A DNA stretch of 64,000 nucleotides from Paralithodes platypus (GCA_032716605.1 CM064512.1:30338038-30402037), one strand, 5' to 3'. Shown: positions 32,210 through 43,819, counted from the stretch's first letter. Numbers and translations are program-made. Notes: generated from the sequence alone by a model not told the origin.

Positions 32210-33733
32210 TTGTTTCTACTTTTGTCCGGTGATATAGAAGTTAATCCCGGTCCTCACAGACAACCTGCTACAAGTTGTCGTGTATTTTATTCCAATATTC
32301 GTGGTCTCTATAAGAACATCAAGGATCTTACATTGGCATCTGTGGATTATGATATTGTCTTTTGTTCTGAAACCCTTGTCTCTGGTTATAGAGATTATTC
32401 TGAACTTCTTATACCTAACTTCGGTAAACCAGTTCTTATTCGGCGTGATTCTATTCCTCGTGCTCGTGGAATGAGCTTGTATATTAGATCTGGGTATAAT
32501 GCTCAGCACTTAACTAAGCATATTTGTAAATGCCATGAGATGCAGTTAGTTAAAGTTTCCAGCAAGTATCATAATCATTATATTTTTAGCCTGTACAGAA
32601 ATCCTGATGTTAACAATGACATATATGACTGCCTTTTAACAGCCATGGCTTCAATACAGTCTGTAGATGTCAAATCATACTTTATTTTTGTTGGTGATGT
32701 CAATGCGCATCATCAAGAGTGGTTGAACTCGGTCTCTCCAACTAATAGAAATGGTCATGCTGCATTGGATTTTGCAAACTTATCTGGTTGTGAACAGCTA
32801 ATCCAAGGACCTACTCATATGTCTGGAAATTGTCTTGATCTAGTACTAACATATATTCCTGGCGTTGTAGAAACATCCGTTCTTGTAGCTGTTGGCACTT
32901 CCGACCACAATGCCATCATGTGTAAAATTAATCTTGATTTTTCTGTTCCTGATATTACTCTCTCACGTAAAGTCTACCTTAAATCCCGGGTTAACTGGGA
33001 CAACGTTTGTAATGATGTTTGTAATATTGAGTGGAATCACATACTAAGATCTCATGACCCGGTTTCAGCTCTCAACAATTCCCTTCTTGGTATCCTTCGC
33101 AAAAGAGTTCCATCAAAAACAATTAAGTCTCGTATCAGGGATAAAGCATGGTTTAATGATGACTGCAAGCGTGCATTTGATGACAAACAGGCTGCATATC
33201 GTCTATGGAGGCGTAATCAAACCCCATTGCATTGGGAAAATAATGTTTTTAAAAGGGCAGCTACGCAGAGAGTTTATGATGGTGCTGAGAGGGATTATAA
33301 CTCCCATCTTCAGGATGTTCTGGCAGGAGCTACACAGCCTCATAAATGGTGGTCCGCTTTGAAATCCTCTTTATTTGGAATAGATTCCTCCATGCCTCCT
33401 CTTTGTGATTCTGATGGCTCCATCTCTTTTGATCCATTATCGAAGGCCAATATTATATCTAATATTTTTATTAATAAGCAGAGTAATCAGGAATTGTCTT
33501 TGCCATTGACATGTTTTCCTAGACCCAACCTCAATTCAATGGCATTCAAATCAGCTGAACTAAAAAGGTACTTGCTGGATCTTGATACCTATGGTGGCAC
33601 AGACCCGGATGGGTTTTTCCCTCTCTTTTTTAAAAAGGTTGCAGTGGTCTTGGCACCTAAATTGGCTGTGGTGTTTAGGTTGCTTTTGAAATCGGGTAGT
33701 TTTCCGCTTTGCTGGCGTAAGGCTATTATCACT
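32210..33733 (+). pseudogene. LINE ORF2 N-terminal half: 2A-like leader and endonuclease
   Basis: The open frame carries a Leu/Phe-rich stretch, then SGDIEVNPGP and the endonuclease: YSNIRGLYKN, VFCSETLVSG, FVGDVNAHHQEWLN and GTSDHNAIM, each with the expected catalytic Asn, Glu, Asp/Asn and Asp-His. The linker has RDKAWFNDDCKRAFD and TDPDGFFPLFFKK, the lead-in to RT. There is no in-frame ATG close upstream; the frame is open back to a TGA near 32126, so the true start is unclear and ORF1 was not recognised. The CR1 insertion removes continuity with the RT half. Confidence 0.87.
32231..32254 (+). other. 2A-like (DxExNPGP) motif
   Basis: Codons for D-I-E-V-N-P-G-P, a perfect match to the DxExNPGP consensus of ribosome-skipping 2A peptides. 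Separation would occur between the final Gly and Pro. It is preceded by a hydrophobic Leu/Phe run, LQLFLFLFLLLSG, and followed by the endonuclease. N-terminal 2A sequences of this kind are reported in APE-type non-LTR retrotransposons of several invertebrates. Confidence 0.88.
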
Positions 33734-33744
33734 AAGGCTATTAT

Positions 33745-35814
33745 GACGAAGAACGGGTGAAATTTGTAGATCTACGACGCAAAGCCAAAAAGTTAATTAA
33801 GCAAAGTAAAAAGACCTTAGAGTTACATATTGCGAATCAAAGTAAAACAAACCCGAAAGAATTCTATAGTTATATCAGAAAGAAAAAAGTAGTTACTTCA
33901 ACTGTTGGACCGTTAGTCGATGAAAAAGGAGAATACACCAAAGATGAAGTACAAATGAGTAATGCCCTCAATACCTTCTTTGCATCAGTTTTTACAACAG
34001 AAGACCTCAGTGATATCCCTACACCATCGCCGATTCAGATTGATAATTCAGATGTTCTAAGCAATATCACCGTTACAGAGAGAGAAGTATTGAATTGTTT
34101 AGATAAACTCAAAGTAAATAAAACGCCAGGACCTGATACAATCTCGCCTAGAGTTCTAAAGGAAGCTAAGAATAAGCTCTCCAAACCACTGACATTACTA
34201 TTCAATAAATCCTTGCAGTCTGGAACTATGCCTGATCAGTGGAAGCTAGCCAACGTAACACCGATATTCAAAAAAGGCAGCAAATCCCTACCCAGTAACT
34301 ATCGTCCAATTAGCTTAACTTCAGTTGTATGTAAAATGCTAGAAACGGTCATACGAGACAGACTCGTAAATCACTTAGAGGAAAATAACATACTTAAAGA
34401 TACTCAACACGGCTTTCGTAAAAAACGTTCCTGTTTAACAAACCTCTTAGACTTCTTCCACGATATCCTCAACCTCTACGATGAGAGTAAAGCTGTAGAT
34501 ATTATATACCTTGATTTTCAAAAGGCCTTTGACAAAGTTCCCCACAAACGTTTACTGCTAAAACTAAAAGCGCATGGAATACAAGACGGTGTGTTGAAAT
34601 GGATAGAAAATTGGCTCAGCAACAGAAAGCAAAGGGTAGTCATAAACGGTAAGGCATCTAAATGGACCAATGTAAGTAGCGGGGTACCTCAGGGATCGGT
34701 ACTAGGACCAATTCTCTTTCTAATTTACATCAACGACATAGATGAGGGTCTCACCTGCACAATCTCAAAATTTGCTGACGATACAAAAATTGCAAATAGC
34801 GTACTCTCAAAAGAACAAGTTGACGATATGCAACACAATCTAGATAAATTGTCATGTTGGGCCCAAATTTGGCAAATGAGTTTCAATGCGGATAAATGTA
34901 AAGTACTACATGTCGGATACCTAAATGAAAAAGCAAACTATTCGATGAATGGCACTCAGCTTAAGAATGTAAACAGAGAAACTGATCTGGGAGTAACAAT
35001 ATCGAGTAACCTAAAACCGAGTCAACAATGTTCAGAAGTTGTTAAGAAGGCAAACAAAATAATTGGCTTTATAGGCAGGTCATTTGAGCATAAATCCAAA
35101 GAAGTTATCCTAACCCTTTACAATTCCTTAGTCCGCCCTCTTCTGGAATACTGCGTTCAATCCTGGTGCCCTTATTACCAAAAAGATATAAACAAACTAG
35201 AACGAGTTCAACGTAGAGTTACCAAAATGATACCTAGCCTAAAGAACAAACCATACGAAGAGCGTCTTAGAGAATTAAATCTATTTCCTTTAACCCAGCG
35301 CAGATTAAGAGGCGACTTAATTCAAGTGTTCAAAATCATCAAAGGCATCGACAATATGAACTGTAGTAAGTACTTCACTATCGACCAATCTAATTACACG
35401 CGGGGAAACGGTTGCAAAATTATTGGTAAATCTTTTAACTCGCACGAATCTAAGAATTTCTTCTTCAATCGAGTTGTCAACTTGTGGAATGGGCTTCCCC
35501 GAGACGTTATAGACTGCAGCACCGTTGATTCATTTAAATTCCGCCTAGACAAATATCTCGCATCAAACCCGCGACTGACTGCGTTTGTAAATGAATAACT
35601 TTATCCTCCCCTCAGTTACTAACCCATATGTCCCCTACTAACTTCCTAGTCCTGCCACGTTAGTGGCAGGGCAGTAGTTCCCTTTCCAATGTTCCCTTAC
35701 CCACTCTAAACCACTGTTTGGACACTTGATCCTCAGTGTTTTGGAGGACAAGCAACCTAGAAGGGTCACTAGACCTGTTGTTGCTTGATTTCCTTTGTAC
35801 TCCTTTGTACTCCT
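33745..35814 (+). mobile_element. CR1-clade LINE, copy 3, nested in the 2A-bearing LINE
   Basis: A 5'-truncated CR1 that starts in the linker before RT and ends with 10-bp TCCTTTGTAC-type repeats (35791-35814). On its left side AAGGCTATTAT of the host LINE (33719-33729) is repeated at 33734-33744 immediately before the CR1, as junction filler. Host coding resumes at PKGNTASSSPNDYRP. Confidence 0.93.
33757..35598 (+). CDS. CR1 reverse transcriptase, intact frame (613 aa, N-terminally truncated)
   Basis: Begins in the linker (ATG at 33757 is internal to the original ORF2) and reads without interruption to LTAFVNE. RT motifs: NKTPGPDTISPRVL near 121, NYRPISLTSV at 181, QHGFRKKRSCL at 217, D253 in [34 protein letters not shown] at 308-327 and the catalytic FADD at 339-342. 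Post-RT blocks are GRSFEHKSKEVILTLYNSLVR, CVQSWCPYYQ, RVQRRVTKMIPSLKNK and LWNGLPRDVIDCSTVDSF. The endonuclease is missing by 5' truncation, so this copy could not mobilise itself, but it is the least damaged of the three CR1 copies and the best reference for the family here. Confidence 0.92.
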   Translation: MKFVDLRRKAKKLIKQSKKTLELHIANQSKTNPKEFYSYIRKKKVVTSTVGPLVDEKGEYTKDEVQMSNALNTFFASVFTTEDLSDIPTPSPIQIDNSDVLSNITVTEREVLNCLDKLKVNKTPGPDTISPRVLKEAKNKLSKPLTLLFNKSLQSGTMPDQWKLANVTPIFKKGSKSLPSNYRPISLTSVVCKMLETVIRDRLVNHLEENNILKDTQHGFRKKRSCLTNLLDFFHDILNLYDESKAVDIIYLDFQKAFDKVPHKRLLLKLKAHGIQDGVLKWIENWLSNRKQRVVINGKASKWTNVSSGVPQGSVLGPILFLIYINDIDEGLTCTISKFADDTKIANSVLSKEQVDDMQHNLDKLSCWAQIWQMSFNADKCKVLHVGYLNEKANYSMNGTQLKNVNRETDLGVTISSNLKPSQQCSEVVKKANKIIGFIGRSFEHKSKEVILTLYNSLVRPLLEYCVQSWCPYYQKDINKLERVQRRVTKMIPSLKNKPYEERLRELNLFPLTQRRLRGDLIQVFKIIKGIDNMNCSKYFTIDQSNYTRGNGCKIIGKSFNSHESKNFFFNRVVNLWNGLPRDVIDCSTVDSFKFRLDKYLASNPRLTAFVNE

Positions 35815-37125
35815 ATTCCAAAGGGAAATACTGCCTCATCATCTCCTAATGACTATCGCCCTATCTCCATTACACCTATCCTATCCAAGCTATATGAGAG
35901 GCTTTTGTCCAGACGCCTTTCCTCTTATTGTAATAGTCATAATTTGATACCAAACTCACAGTTTGGTTTTCGTAAGGGACTGGGTACATGTGATGCTCTT
36001 CTGACACTCACCCATGACTTGCAATCTTCATTGGACCAGGGACATGAGTCTCGTGTCGTGGCTATTGACTTTAATTCTGCTTTTGATTTAGTCAACCATA
36101 AAACACTTCTGTTTAAGTTACAGCTCATTGGTATTGGTGGAAATTTTTTAAGTATCTTTGAAGATTTTTTGACGAAAAGATCTCAGTCTGTGGTCATTGA
36201 TGGGTGTCATTCCCCTTCTGTTACTGTTGTTTCTGGTGTTCCATAAGGCAGTGTCCTTGGGCCTTTGCTTTTTATTATTTTTATTGCTGACCTGTGTTCC
36301 GAGCTTGAAAATAAACTAATCTCCTATGCTGATGATACAACTTTATATGCGTCAATTCCATCACCAATAGATCGACACGTAATTGCTACTGCTCTGAATG
36401 GGGATTTAGCCAAAATTACATCATGGTGTGAACTTTGGGGCATGAAACTTAATACTAGTAAAACACACTCTATTATCATCAGAAGATCTCGTACCTTGGA
36501 TCCTCCCCATCCTTATCTACAAGTTTCCGGCGAGCAAATTGAGAATGTGGATACTCTGCGTTTGTTAGGAGTTACTCTGGATCCCATACTTACTTTTGAA
36601 AAAAAAAATCGTTCTTTCTCCTCTTCCATTTCCCCAAAAATTGGTCTGCTTCGCAAGGTTTACAAAACATTTGCTTGTGACGCCACAGTTATCAAGTCTT
36701 TTTATGCTTTTATTTTGCCACATTTCGAGTACTGCTCACCTGTCTGGTTGTCAGCAGCTGACTGCCATCTCAAGTTGCTTGACAGGTCGCTAAATTCCAT
36801 CAGTTTTATTCTACCTCATTTGTCTCTTGATCTGTGTCATCGACGTAAAGTTGGTGCCCTTAGTCTTTTATTTAAAGTTTTTAACAACCCTCAGCATCCC
36901 TTACATGGGGTTCTGCCTGGGCCCTATGTCCGGGCTCGTGCAACTAGATTCACAAGCAATCTTAATGATCTTGCCATGAGCCGTGTTAATTTTTCTACTA
37001 CACAGTTTTCACGGTGTTTTGTGCCGGCCATGGTTGACTTGTGGAATAAGTTGCCAAATGAGCTAGTCAATTCAGCTAATATCTCCATTTTTAAGTCTAG
37101 AGTTAATGCTTTTTTGCAGCATTAA
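35815..37125 (+). pseudogene. 2A-bearing LINE, reverse transcriptase half
   Basis: From PKGN through NDYRPISITPILSKLYERLL, QFGFRKGLGTCDALLTLTHD and VAIDFNSAFDLVNHKTLL (first catalytic Asp) to SGVP, where a TAA at 36244 replaces the Gln codon of PQGS. It continues GSVLGPLLFIIFIADL, SYADDTTLYAS with a complete YADD, NTSKTHSIIIRRS and LLGVTLDPILTFEKK. The C-terminus has LPHFEYCSPVWLSA, RRKVGALSLLFKVFN and LWNKLPNELVNSANI. Apart from the stop and the CR1 insertion the reading frame is well kept. Confidence 0.9.
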
Positions 37126-37414
37126 TTCTAATTTTTAAACTTATTTTATTCTATTTTATTGTATTATATTTATACTTGATATCCTCCACTGCATAATATG
37201 TTATCTGTGTTTAATATGTATATATGTACAGTACAGTATACAGTATATGTTTTTATTTGTTTCCTAAGTTGCCGTAGTCTCTCTCCAGTGCCTCCGGCTG
37301 TTTTGTGTGGATTGATCTTGATGGTGTTTCTGCACCCTGGTTGGAGACTTCGGCATCTCATAATAATAACAATAATAATAACCCTAAGGAGGAAGGAAAT
37401 ATTGTTGAAGCCAG

Positions 37415-37415
<1 letters not shown>

Positions 37416-37466
<51 letters not shown>

Positions 37467-37502
37467 TGTATATATATATATATATACTGTATATATATAT
37501 AT
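37416..37502. repeat. (TA)n microsatellite with CTG interruptions
   Basis: About 87 bp of TA repeats broken twice by a C/G substitution (TATACTGTATA). Confidence 0.95.
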
Positions 37503-38037
37503 CCGTTAACAAAAATGCAGGGAGTTCCAGTCGGATGGAAACAGATCAATGTGACACATATTAAATGGAAGAAACCAATCACGCCCTGGTAATTACCTGT
37601 CAATAACCATAACTTCTGTATGTATATACTCAGGCAAATACCCCATAGCTGGGAATGACTGACTCGAGACAGAGCCTGAACAGAAACAACATTTATAGTT
37701 CCAATTCTTTGGGTCCGCGACCACTTTCGTGTACCCTCGCCCCTACTCTGTCTCGTGAAGTAGGTGAATTTTACAATAGCTTCTGTACTTTGCAAATTTA
37801 TGAAAAATATGGTTCGAGACAAATTTGTTGGACACCTACACACGAATAACATGACGTTTGTAATAGACGTTCGTGCTTACTGTATTTTCTATTATATCTT
37901 CAATATGAATGACGAATGAAAAGCTGTAATGTCATCTATCTTGATAGTAGAAATTTTTTCAATAAGGTGTTTCACGTTTGCTGGTGAAATTGATGGACAC
38001 TGTATATTGCAGTGGATTAGTAATTAACTCACAAATA
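37503..38037. other. Unassigned sequence
   Basis: No gene recognised between the TA tract and the minisatellite; an open frame on the minus strand that runs through the TA tract is low complexity. Confidence 0.5.
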
Positions 38038-38850
38038 AAAAGTAGCGGGATATAGAAATAGAAAGTAGCGGAATATAGAAATAGAAAGTAGCGGGATATA
38101 GAAATAGAAAGTAGCGGGATATAGAAATAGAAAGTAGCGGGATATAGAAATAGAAAGTAGCGGGATATAGAAATAGAAAGTAGCGGAATATAGAAATAGA
38201 AAGTAGCGGGATATAGAAATAGAAAGTAGCGGGATATAGAAATAGAAAGTAGCGGGATATAGAAATAGAAAGTAGCGGGATATAGAAATAGAAAGTAGCG
38301 GAATATAGAAATAGAAAGTAGCGGGATATAGAAATAGAAAGTAGCGGGATATAGAAATAGAAAGTAGCGGGATCGAAAGTAGCGGGATATAGAAATAGAA
38401 AGTAGCGGGATATAGAAATAGAAAGTAGCGGGATATAGAAATAGAAAGTAGCGGGATATAGAAATAGAAAGTAGCGGAATATAGAAATAGAAAGTAGCGG
38501 GATATAGAAATAGAAAGTAGTGGGATATAGAAATAGAAAGTAGCGGGATATAGAAATAGAAAGTAGCGGGATATAGAAATAGAAAGTAGCGGGATATAGA
38601 AATAGAAAGTAGCAGGATATAGAAATAGAAAGTAGTGGGATATAGAAATAGAAAGTAGCAGGATATAGAAATAGAAAGTAGCGGGATATAGAAATAGAAA
38701 GTAGCGGGATATAGAAATAGAAAGTAGCGGGATATAGAAATAGAAAGTAGCAGGATATAGAAAAAGAAAGTAGCGGGATATAGAAATAGAAAGTAGTGGG
38801 ATATTGAAATAGAAAGTAGCGGGATATAGAAATAGAAAGTAGCGGGATAT
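38038..38850. repeat. 23-bp minisatellite, about 35 copies
   Basis: The unit AGTAGCGGGATATAGAAATAGAA (period 23; core AGTAGCGGGATATAG) is repeated head to tail. Variants are GGAATATAG, AGTAGTGGG and AGTAGCAGG, and one unit is cut short near 38373 (GGGATCGAAAG). Because 23 is not a multiple of three, a frame crosses all three phases every 69 bp. None contains a stop on the minus strand, giving a long spurious open frame (38029-39033) with a 23-residue Tyr/Phe/Leu/Ser repeat. Confidence 0.97.
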
Positions 38851-39097
38851 GCTAAACGGTAGATATTCTGACTTGCAGGATGTCATTAGTGGTATGCTGT
38901 AAGATTCGGTGCTAGGACCAATTCTGCTCTTAGTATACAGTATATAATTATATACTGTATACATTGTATTGGTGAAAATTTCACTTGCAAGACGATGCAA
39001 TTGAATGATAGTTGGAGAATTGAGAGCTCTCACCCTTCTTTGAGTCGAGGTTTGTAGGTGTTGGTGCTGCTCGGGAGCTATTTTTGTTCTTTGTGAG

Positions 39098-39425
39098 TGT
39101 GGGAGACAAAGGGCAGAACTGCCTGTATGGCCTGTATGGCTTCATTACGTTTGTTTTTGAGGGATTGCTGGCTGGGGCCTTCTGGAAATCTAATTGAGTA
39201 GTTAAGGTAAAGTCGTCTGCATAATATTCATATTATGAATGGATGGAAATGGAGGTACGGTTTATAAGCTAAAGAGTGCTTGGTAAGTCGATGAATAGAT
39301 TTAACTTGATTCCGGGCAGGATCATAGGAAGAATGAGATTCTTGAGTTTTGAGGCGCGAGTACCGTTTGAATGCTTCCTCCTTGTTGCGGACAGCAGTAG
39401 AACAAGCGTGAGTAAAGCAAGAGTC
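39098..39425 (-). mobile_element. Jockey-like LINE fragment with internal deletions
   Basis: Nucleotide matches to the LINE at 9.2-12.9 kb: GGGAGACAAAGGGCAGAACTG (compare 9217), TGGCTTCATTACGTTTG (compare 10041), GCTGGCTGGGGC with CTAATTGAGTAG (compare 10518) and a block ending AACAAGCGTGAGTAAA (compare 11660). Long stretches between these blocks are missing. It retains the TTTTTGAGGGAT segment that was lost at the SINE insertion in the 10-kb copy. No coding value. Confidence 0.8.
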
Positions 39426-42209
39426 TGCTAGCCAACCTAGTGAACCTAGAAATATTGAATACTGTAAAGTTGTATGGTAGAAAATTCAATGTATGGGTCT
39501 TAAGGACTCAGAAACTGCTGGATGCTATTTTGTATCTGTGTAGCATTGTGCATAATTGACCTAATTAGCAAATTTAATTAGGTACAATCACTAAATACGG
39601 AATATCTTGATAGAAAAGCAACATAGAAACGTCATAATAATATCCAGACCTATGTTTTCGACCCTAAGGAATCCAAATAACATGGTTTTAGTTTCCTTAA
39701 ATCCCTCCAACTATCCAGAATCCATTATAGCCACCATGGATAACTATACAAATCCTAAAATCACCCAACCTCAGAATTTTTTAAATATATGGATTTCATT
39801 TTGATGAGCACTTCCATGTGTTTTTGTATTGTTTGTATTTTTAATTGTATTGGGGGAAAACTGTGGAAGGTGCCATAGTATATAGCCTACATACATACAT
39901 TTGTGTTTGTATTTTTTGTTTGGGGGGCATATTTTCTTATGTTACATTTGTTTTAGTTTGTTCACAAATGTTTATTTTCACTATACTAGCTGCTGGTAAG
40001 ATTGATAATATATTGACAAAATGTTGTATCAATTTTGTAAGGAGTACTATGAAAGGTCATGATCAAAGATCAAAATAAGTTTTCACTAGTATTTCCTATA
40101 TTAACTGTTAGAATTCACTATGTTTATCAGGTATACTCGGGATATCCAGACCAAAGTCATACACAAACATTTTAAATTCAAGGTCAATTATAATATATAA
40201 TTGTCTTTAATATGCATGCAAACTTCAAGTTCGCTGAGATAGTTTCACTTTACATAGTAATTTTTGTAAATATATTTTCACACAAATAACATAAAGGTCA
40301 AGACAAAGAGTTAGATTTTGTTTTACTGGGCAACGTCCGTGCAAGCAAAAAACGTCAAAATAGGAATGCTAATAATATTTCCCTAAACTCTTTTTAGACT
40401 GTTTAATGGATTATAACGAAATTCCACCGGCAAACAAGGTTAGTCAATGCGACAATCGTCTAACTAATTTGTGTTTGTTTCTCAAGGCCAAAGGTTAAAG
40501 ACACAGAACATGGTCACTATGTATTATTATTTTCATTGTGTTTGGTTTCGATTTCGATTTGGCTCAGATAGAGAAGGGAAGTGCTCTGAATTCTAGAGTG
40601 AGATAATGAGGTTTTTGTAAGCAACTAAGATAGGACAGATCATACATATGGCAATACTAATATTATTGTACTAAGCTTACTTTACTTGGAATACTCTAAC
40701 TTATTCCATGGTTAATAAAGTAAACATATTTATTCTATATATCAATCTACCTTTTGTCAGATGCCATAATCCTCGAATGGGTGGCCAAGAATGAATTGCT
40801 TTCATACTCTGAGTAAATTAATATGATGTTCTACCTCGTTTGTTTTGACTGTTTTTTAGCCACTAGCCAATCTATATAATTATTGTGTGTATAGTGTGTG
40901 AAGGGTATGTGGCATGTATTCATAAGGTTAAAATATATTCTATATCAAAGCTAATCAGCTCTCCCTGCCAAACAAATCGGAATATGAGCAGTAATATATT
41001 GAAAATATTGTATAGGCAAATTAACATAACATTTGGTTTAAATGGTCAGGGCTCACTGTTTAATTTGTATAGTCACGGCAGTGTACCGCGAATATCAGTC
41101 CTCAACTATGCAGCCTGCCTAAAGCCGGTTGTATAAACTTGTGTAGGAGCGCAGGGAAGGAAAAACAATTAAAATGCCAACCATGTCCCACATTTTTTGG
41201 CATATACTTCGACCCTTTACCAGCACCTGCCCTCACCCCAGGCCAGTGTACAGGCATGCTCAAATGTTGTGTTCTATATTTGAAATATATGTATTTATAC
41301 TATGTAATATTATATCGTTTTGCTGGTGTTGGCTTCTGTGTTTCTACAGACCCCGCACAGTTTCGTCTTGAGTATAGCGATCATACGATCATGTATTGTG
41401 ATAGAATACACTAGATATCACGAAATTGTAATCCTTAACTTTATGTTTAGTGTGCAACTATTGAAGACCTTGATACATGGGTGATTGACGTACAGTACAA
41501 CTTAATTCTTAGTCTGTAAAACTCTGAGAGTTATTTACGTTACGACACGTCATCAGTATAGTAATGGATTTCTAATGGATGACACGTCTGACTCTACACG
41601 GGAACCTACATTTGATCCTATAATTTGTTTGCTATGTATTAGAGAAACTGCAACATTACGATCCCAGTTCAAGGTTCCCCTATTTATGTTATGTTTATAA
41701 TTTCCAATGTACCGGGTATTTTGGGTATTCTTTTCCAAATCCATTTCGAACAATGATATTTGCCCCATTTATGTCTGTACATGGTTTATGTAAACTTTTA
41801 GTAGGGCAAGCAAACATTTTGCAAACTTTTGACCTTTTGGGCAACCTTTTCGGTGCACGGGGCCATCTTGTTACTGTGCATCCAGCCTGGCATTTGCTAA
41901 TACTTCCAGAACCTCTCCCTCTTCTGTGTCATAATTCACGCCTCTCACATTCCTTGTCGTAATCCTTAAGCAGGTCCTTGTCCGGTCGGTTTTCGTCAAT
42001 ACTATGTCAGTCAGCGTCCGAGGCTAATTTATTGCTGTTTGCTGCTGTACGATGTTTTCCGGGTGAATAGTTGCAGGCCCAACCGACCCAACCTCTTTAG
42101 TCGCCTTGTACGACACGCAGGGGACACGTGAGGCATATTCTGACCCCTTACCCCCAGGAGATATCATACATGTTTTACTTTGTATTCAAGATAAGTTCAG
42201 TATTCATGA
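39426..42209. other. Unassigned AT-rich sequence, about 2.8 kb
   Basis: No open frame with recognisable motifs and no obvious repeat. This is one of the longest stretches in the window without an identifiable mobile element; short frames at 40885-41136 and 41139-41414 are not supported. Confidence 0.5.
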
Positions 42210-42278
42210 TATATATACGTATATATATATATATATATATATACATACAGTATATGTGTGTGTGTGTGTGTGTGTGTT
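42210..42278. repeat. (TA)n(TG)n microsatellite
   Basis: AT tract with ACGT and ACAT interruptions followed by about 13 TG units. Confidence 0.93.
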
Positions 42279-43227
42279 TATAGTTACGCAGCCGGGTCCA
42301 AGGGTCCATTCTCAAAGGGTGTCAATCAGTATCTCTAATGTTGGACCCAGACCCTTTTTATTAGGGTATATATTTGGGTCAGTCAGGTTCAGGCAGACGT
42401 CCAATACCATCTTTCCACAGTTATTTTATAATAAATAATGTCTCATAACAATGGTGTTTCGTTCGTTAGTGTTGAATGTTTTACAGTAGGTTGTCGTTTT
42501 TATAGTCTGTACATTATCGATGTCTTTTGCAATATATTGCTTTTAATTGTGTAAGCAAAGATTATATTACGTATTGTATGGCTGTTACATTACGATAAAT
42601 AAATACAAAGAATGCTTAAATACTTTCTAATATATTACAAGAAATAAAATTTAAATTATTATTGTGTCTACACTAAACCATATTTATCACACCTTAGCGA
42701 ACAGACATCCTAGACAATGGCAAGCAATGCTATTTACATTCAGCTTTTCAGACAGCTTCAAGGGAACTGCACTGTAAAGAAGATTTAATATCAAAACTCT
42801 TGCGTAAGTCCAAGTCCCGCTGAATAAAATATCAATTTACTGCAGGGATAACTCACAGTATTTATGTAATGGGTTTAGTTTCTCACTGGAGGCAGACGTA
42901 TATTTAGTAAAAATTTGAAAGACAGGAAAATAAGAAAAATTTTCACACTGTAATATTATTATAAAATAGTAACCACTAATATTGATATTGCTAGTAATTA
43001 TTAATCTGTATTTAATTTAATTGTGATGGAAGTCTTGTAATTATAAACAACTAACAAAGGATGATATCAGTGTATACATTATGCCAGCCACAGTAAAGAG
43101 ATATTGTACGTATGACATGGTCTTTGATCCCCAGCTCAATATAGGTTAATGAACAAAGTCTGGTGGAGGGTAGGACATTGACTTTCCCCCTAATACACCG
43201 ACAATTTCTTCCACAACACAACACACA
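42279..43227. other. Unassigned sequence
   Basis: AT-rich, no gene or repeat recognised. Confidence 0.5.
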
Positions 43228-43819
43228 ACACCCGCCTGATATCACGACCAACTGATCCATGACACAACGCCCGCCTGATATCACTGCCAACTAATCCATG
43301 GACCATCACCAGTCCAGACACTCTAACTAACACTACCGGTACACAACACACAACACCCGCCTGATAACACGGCCAACTGATCCATGGACCATCACCAGCC
43401 CGGACACTCTAACTAACACTACCGGTACACAACACACAACACCCGCCTGATATCACTGCCAACTAATCCATGGACCATCACCAGTCCAGACACTCTAACT
43501 AACACTACCGGTACACAACACACAACACCCGCCTGATAACACGGCCAACTGATCCATGGACCATCACCAGCCCGGACACTCTAACTAACACTACCGGTAC
43601 ACAACACACAACACCCGCCTGATAACACGGCCAACTGATCCATGGACCATCACCAGCCCGGACACTCTAACTAACACTACCGGTACACAACACACAACAC
43701 CCGCCTGATATCACGGCCAACTGATCCATGGACCATCACCAGCCCGGACACTCTAACTAACACTACCGGTACACAACACGCAAAGCCCGCCTGATATCAC
43801 GGCCAACTGATCCATGGAC
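43228..43819. repeat. 86-bp satellite, seven units with alternating variants
   Basis: The core CGCCTGATA recurs at 43272, 43358, 43444, 43530, 43616, 43702 and 43788, exactly 86 bp apart, with a shortened 39-bp unit at 43233. Each unit contains CCATGGACCATCACCAG and ACTCTAACTAACACTACC. Two variants (TATCACTGCC with AGTCCAG, and AACACGGCC with AGCCCGG) alternate A-B-A-B and then B-B'. Near-identity between units implies recent expansion. Confidence 0.96.

Larger units (their letters stand above)
31640..37382 (+). mobile_element. LINE with 2A-like ORF2 leader, split by CR1 copy 3
   Basis: A CR1/Jockey-superfamily LINE: a GC-richer 5' region (31640-32209, boundary approximate), endonuclease and linker (to 33733), CR1 copy 3 inserted at about 33745-35814, then RT and post-RT (35815-37125), a 3' UTR with GACTTCGGCATCTCA and an (AAT)n tail ending near 37382. 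Clade not resolved between CR1 and L2-like groups. One nonsense codon (TAA at 36244) lies in the GVPQGS motif. Confidence 0.87.

Noticed and set aside
38029..39033. A 334-codon minus-strand open frame with a 23-residue repeat
   Set aside because: It is a by-product of the 23-bp minisatellite being stop-free in all three phases; no start context, domain or conserved flank supports a protein.
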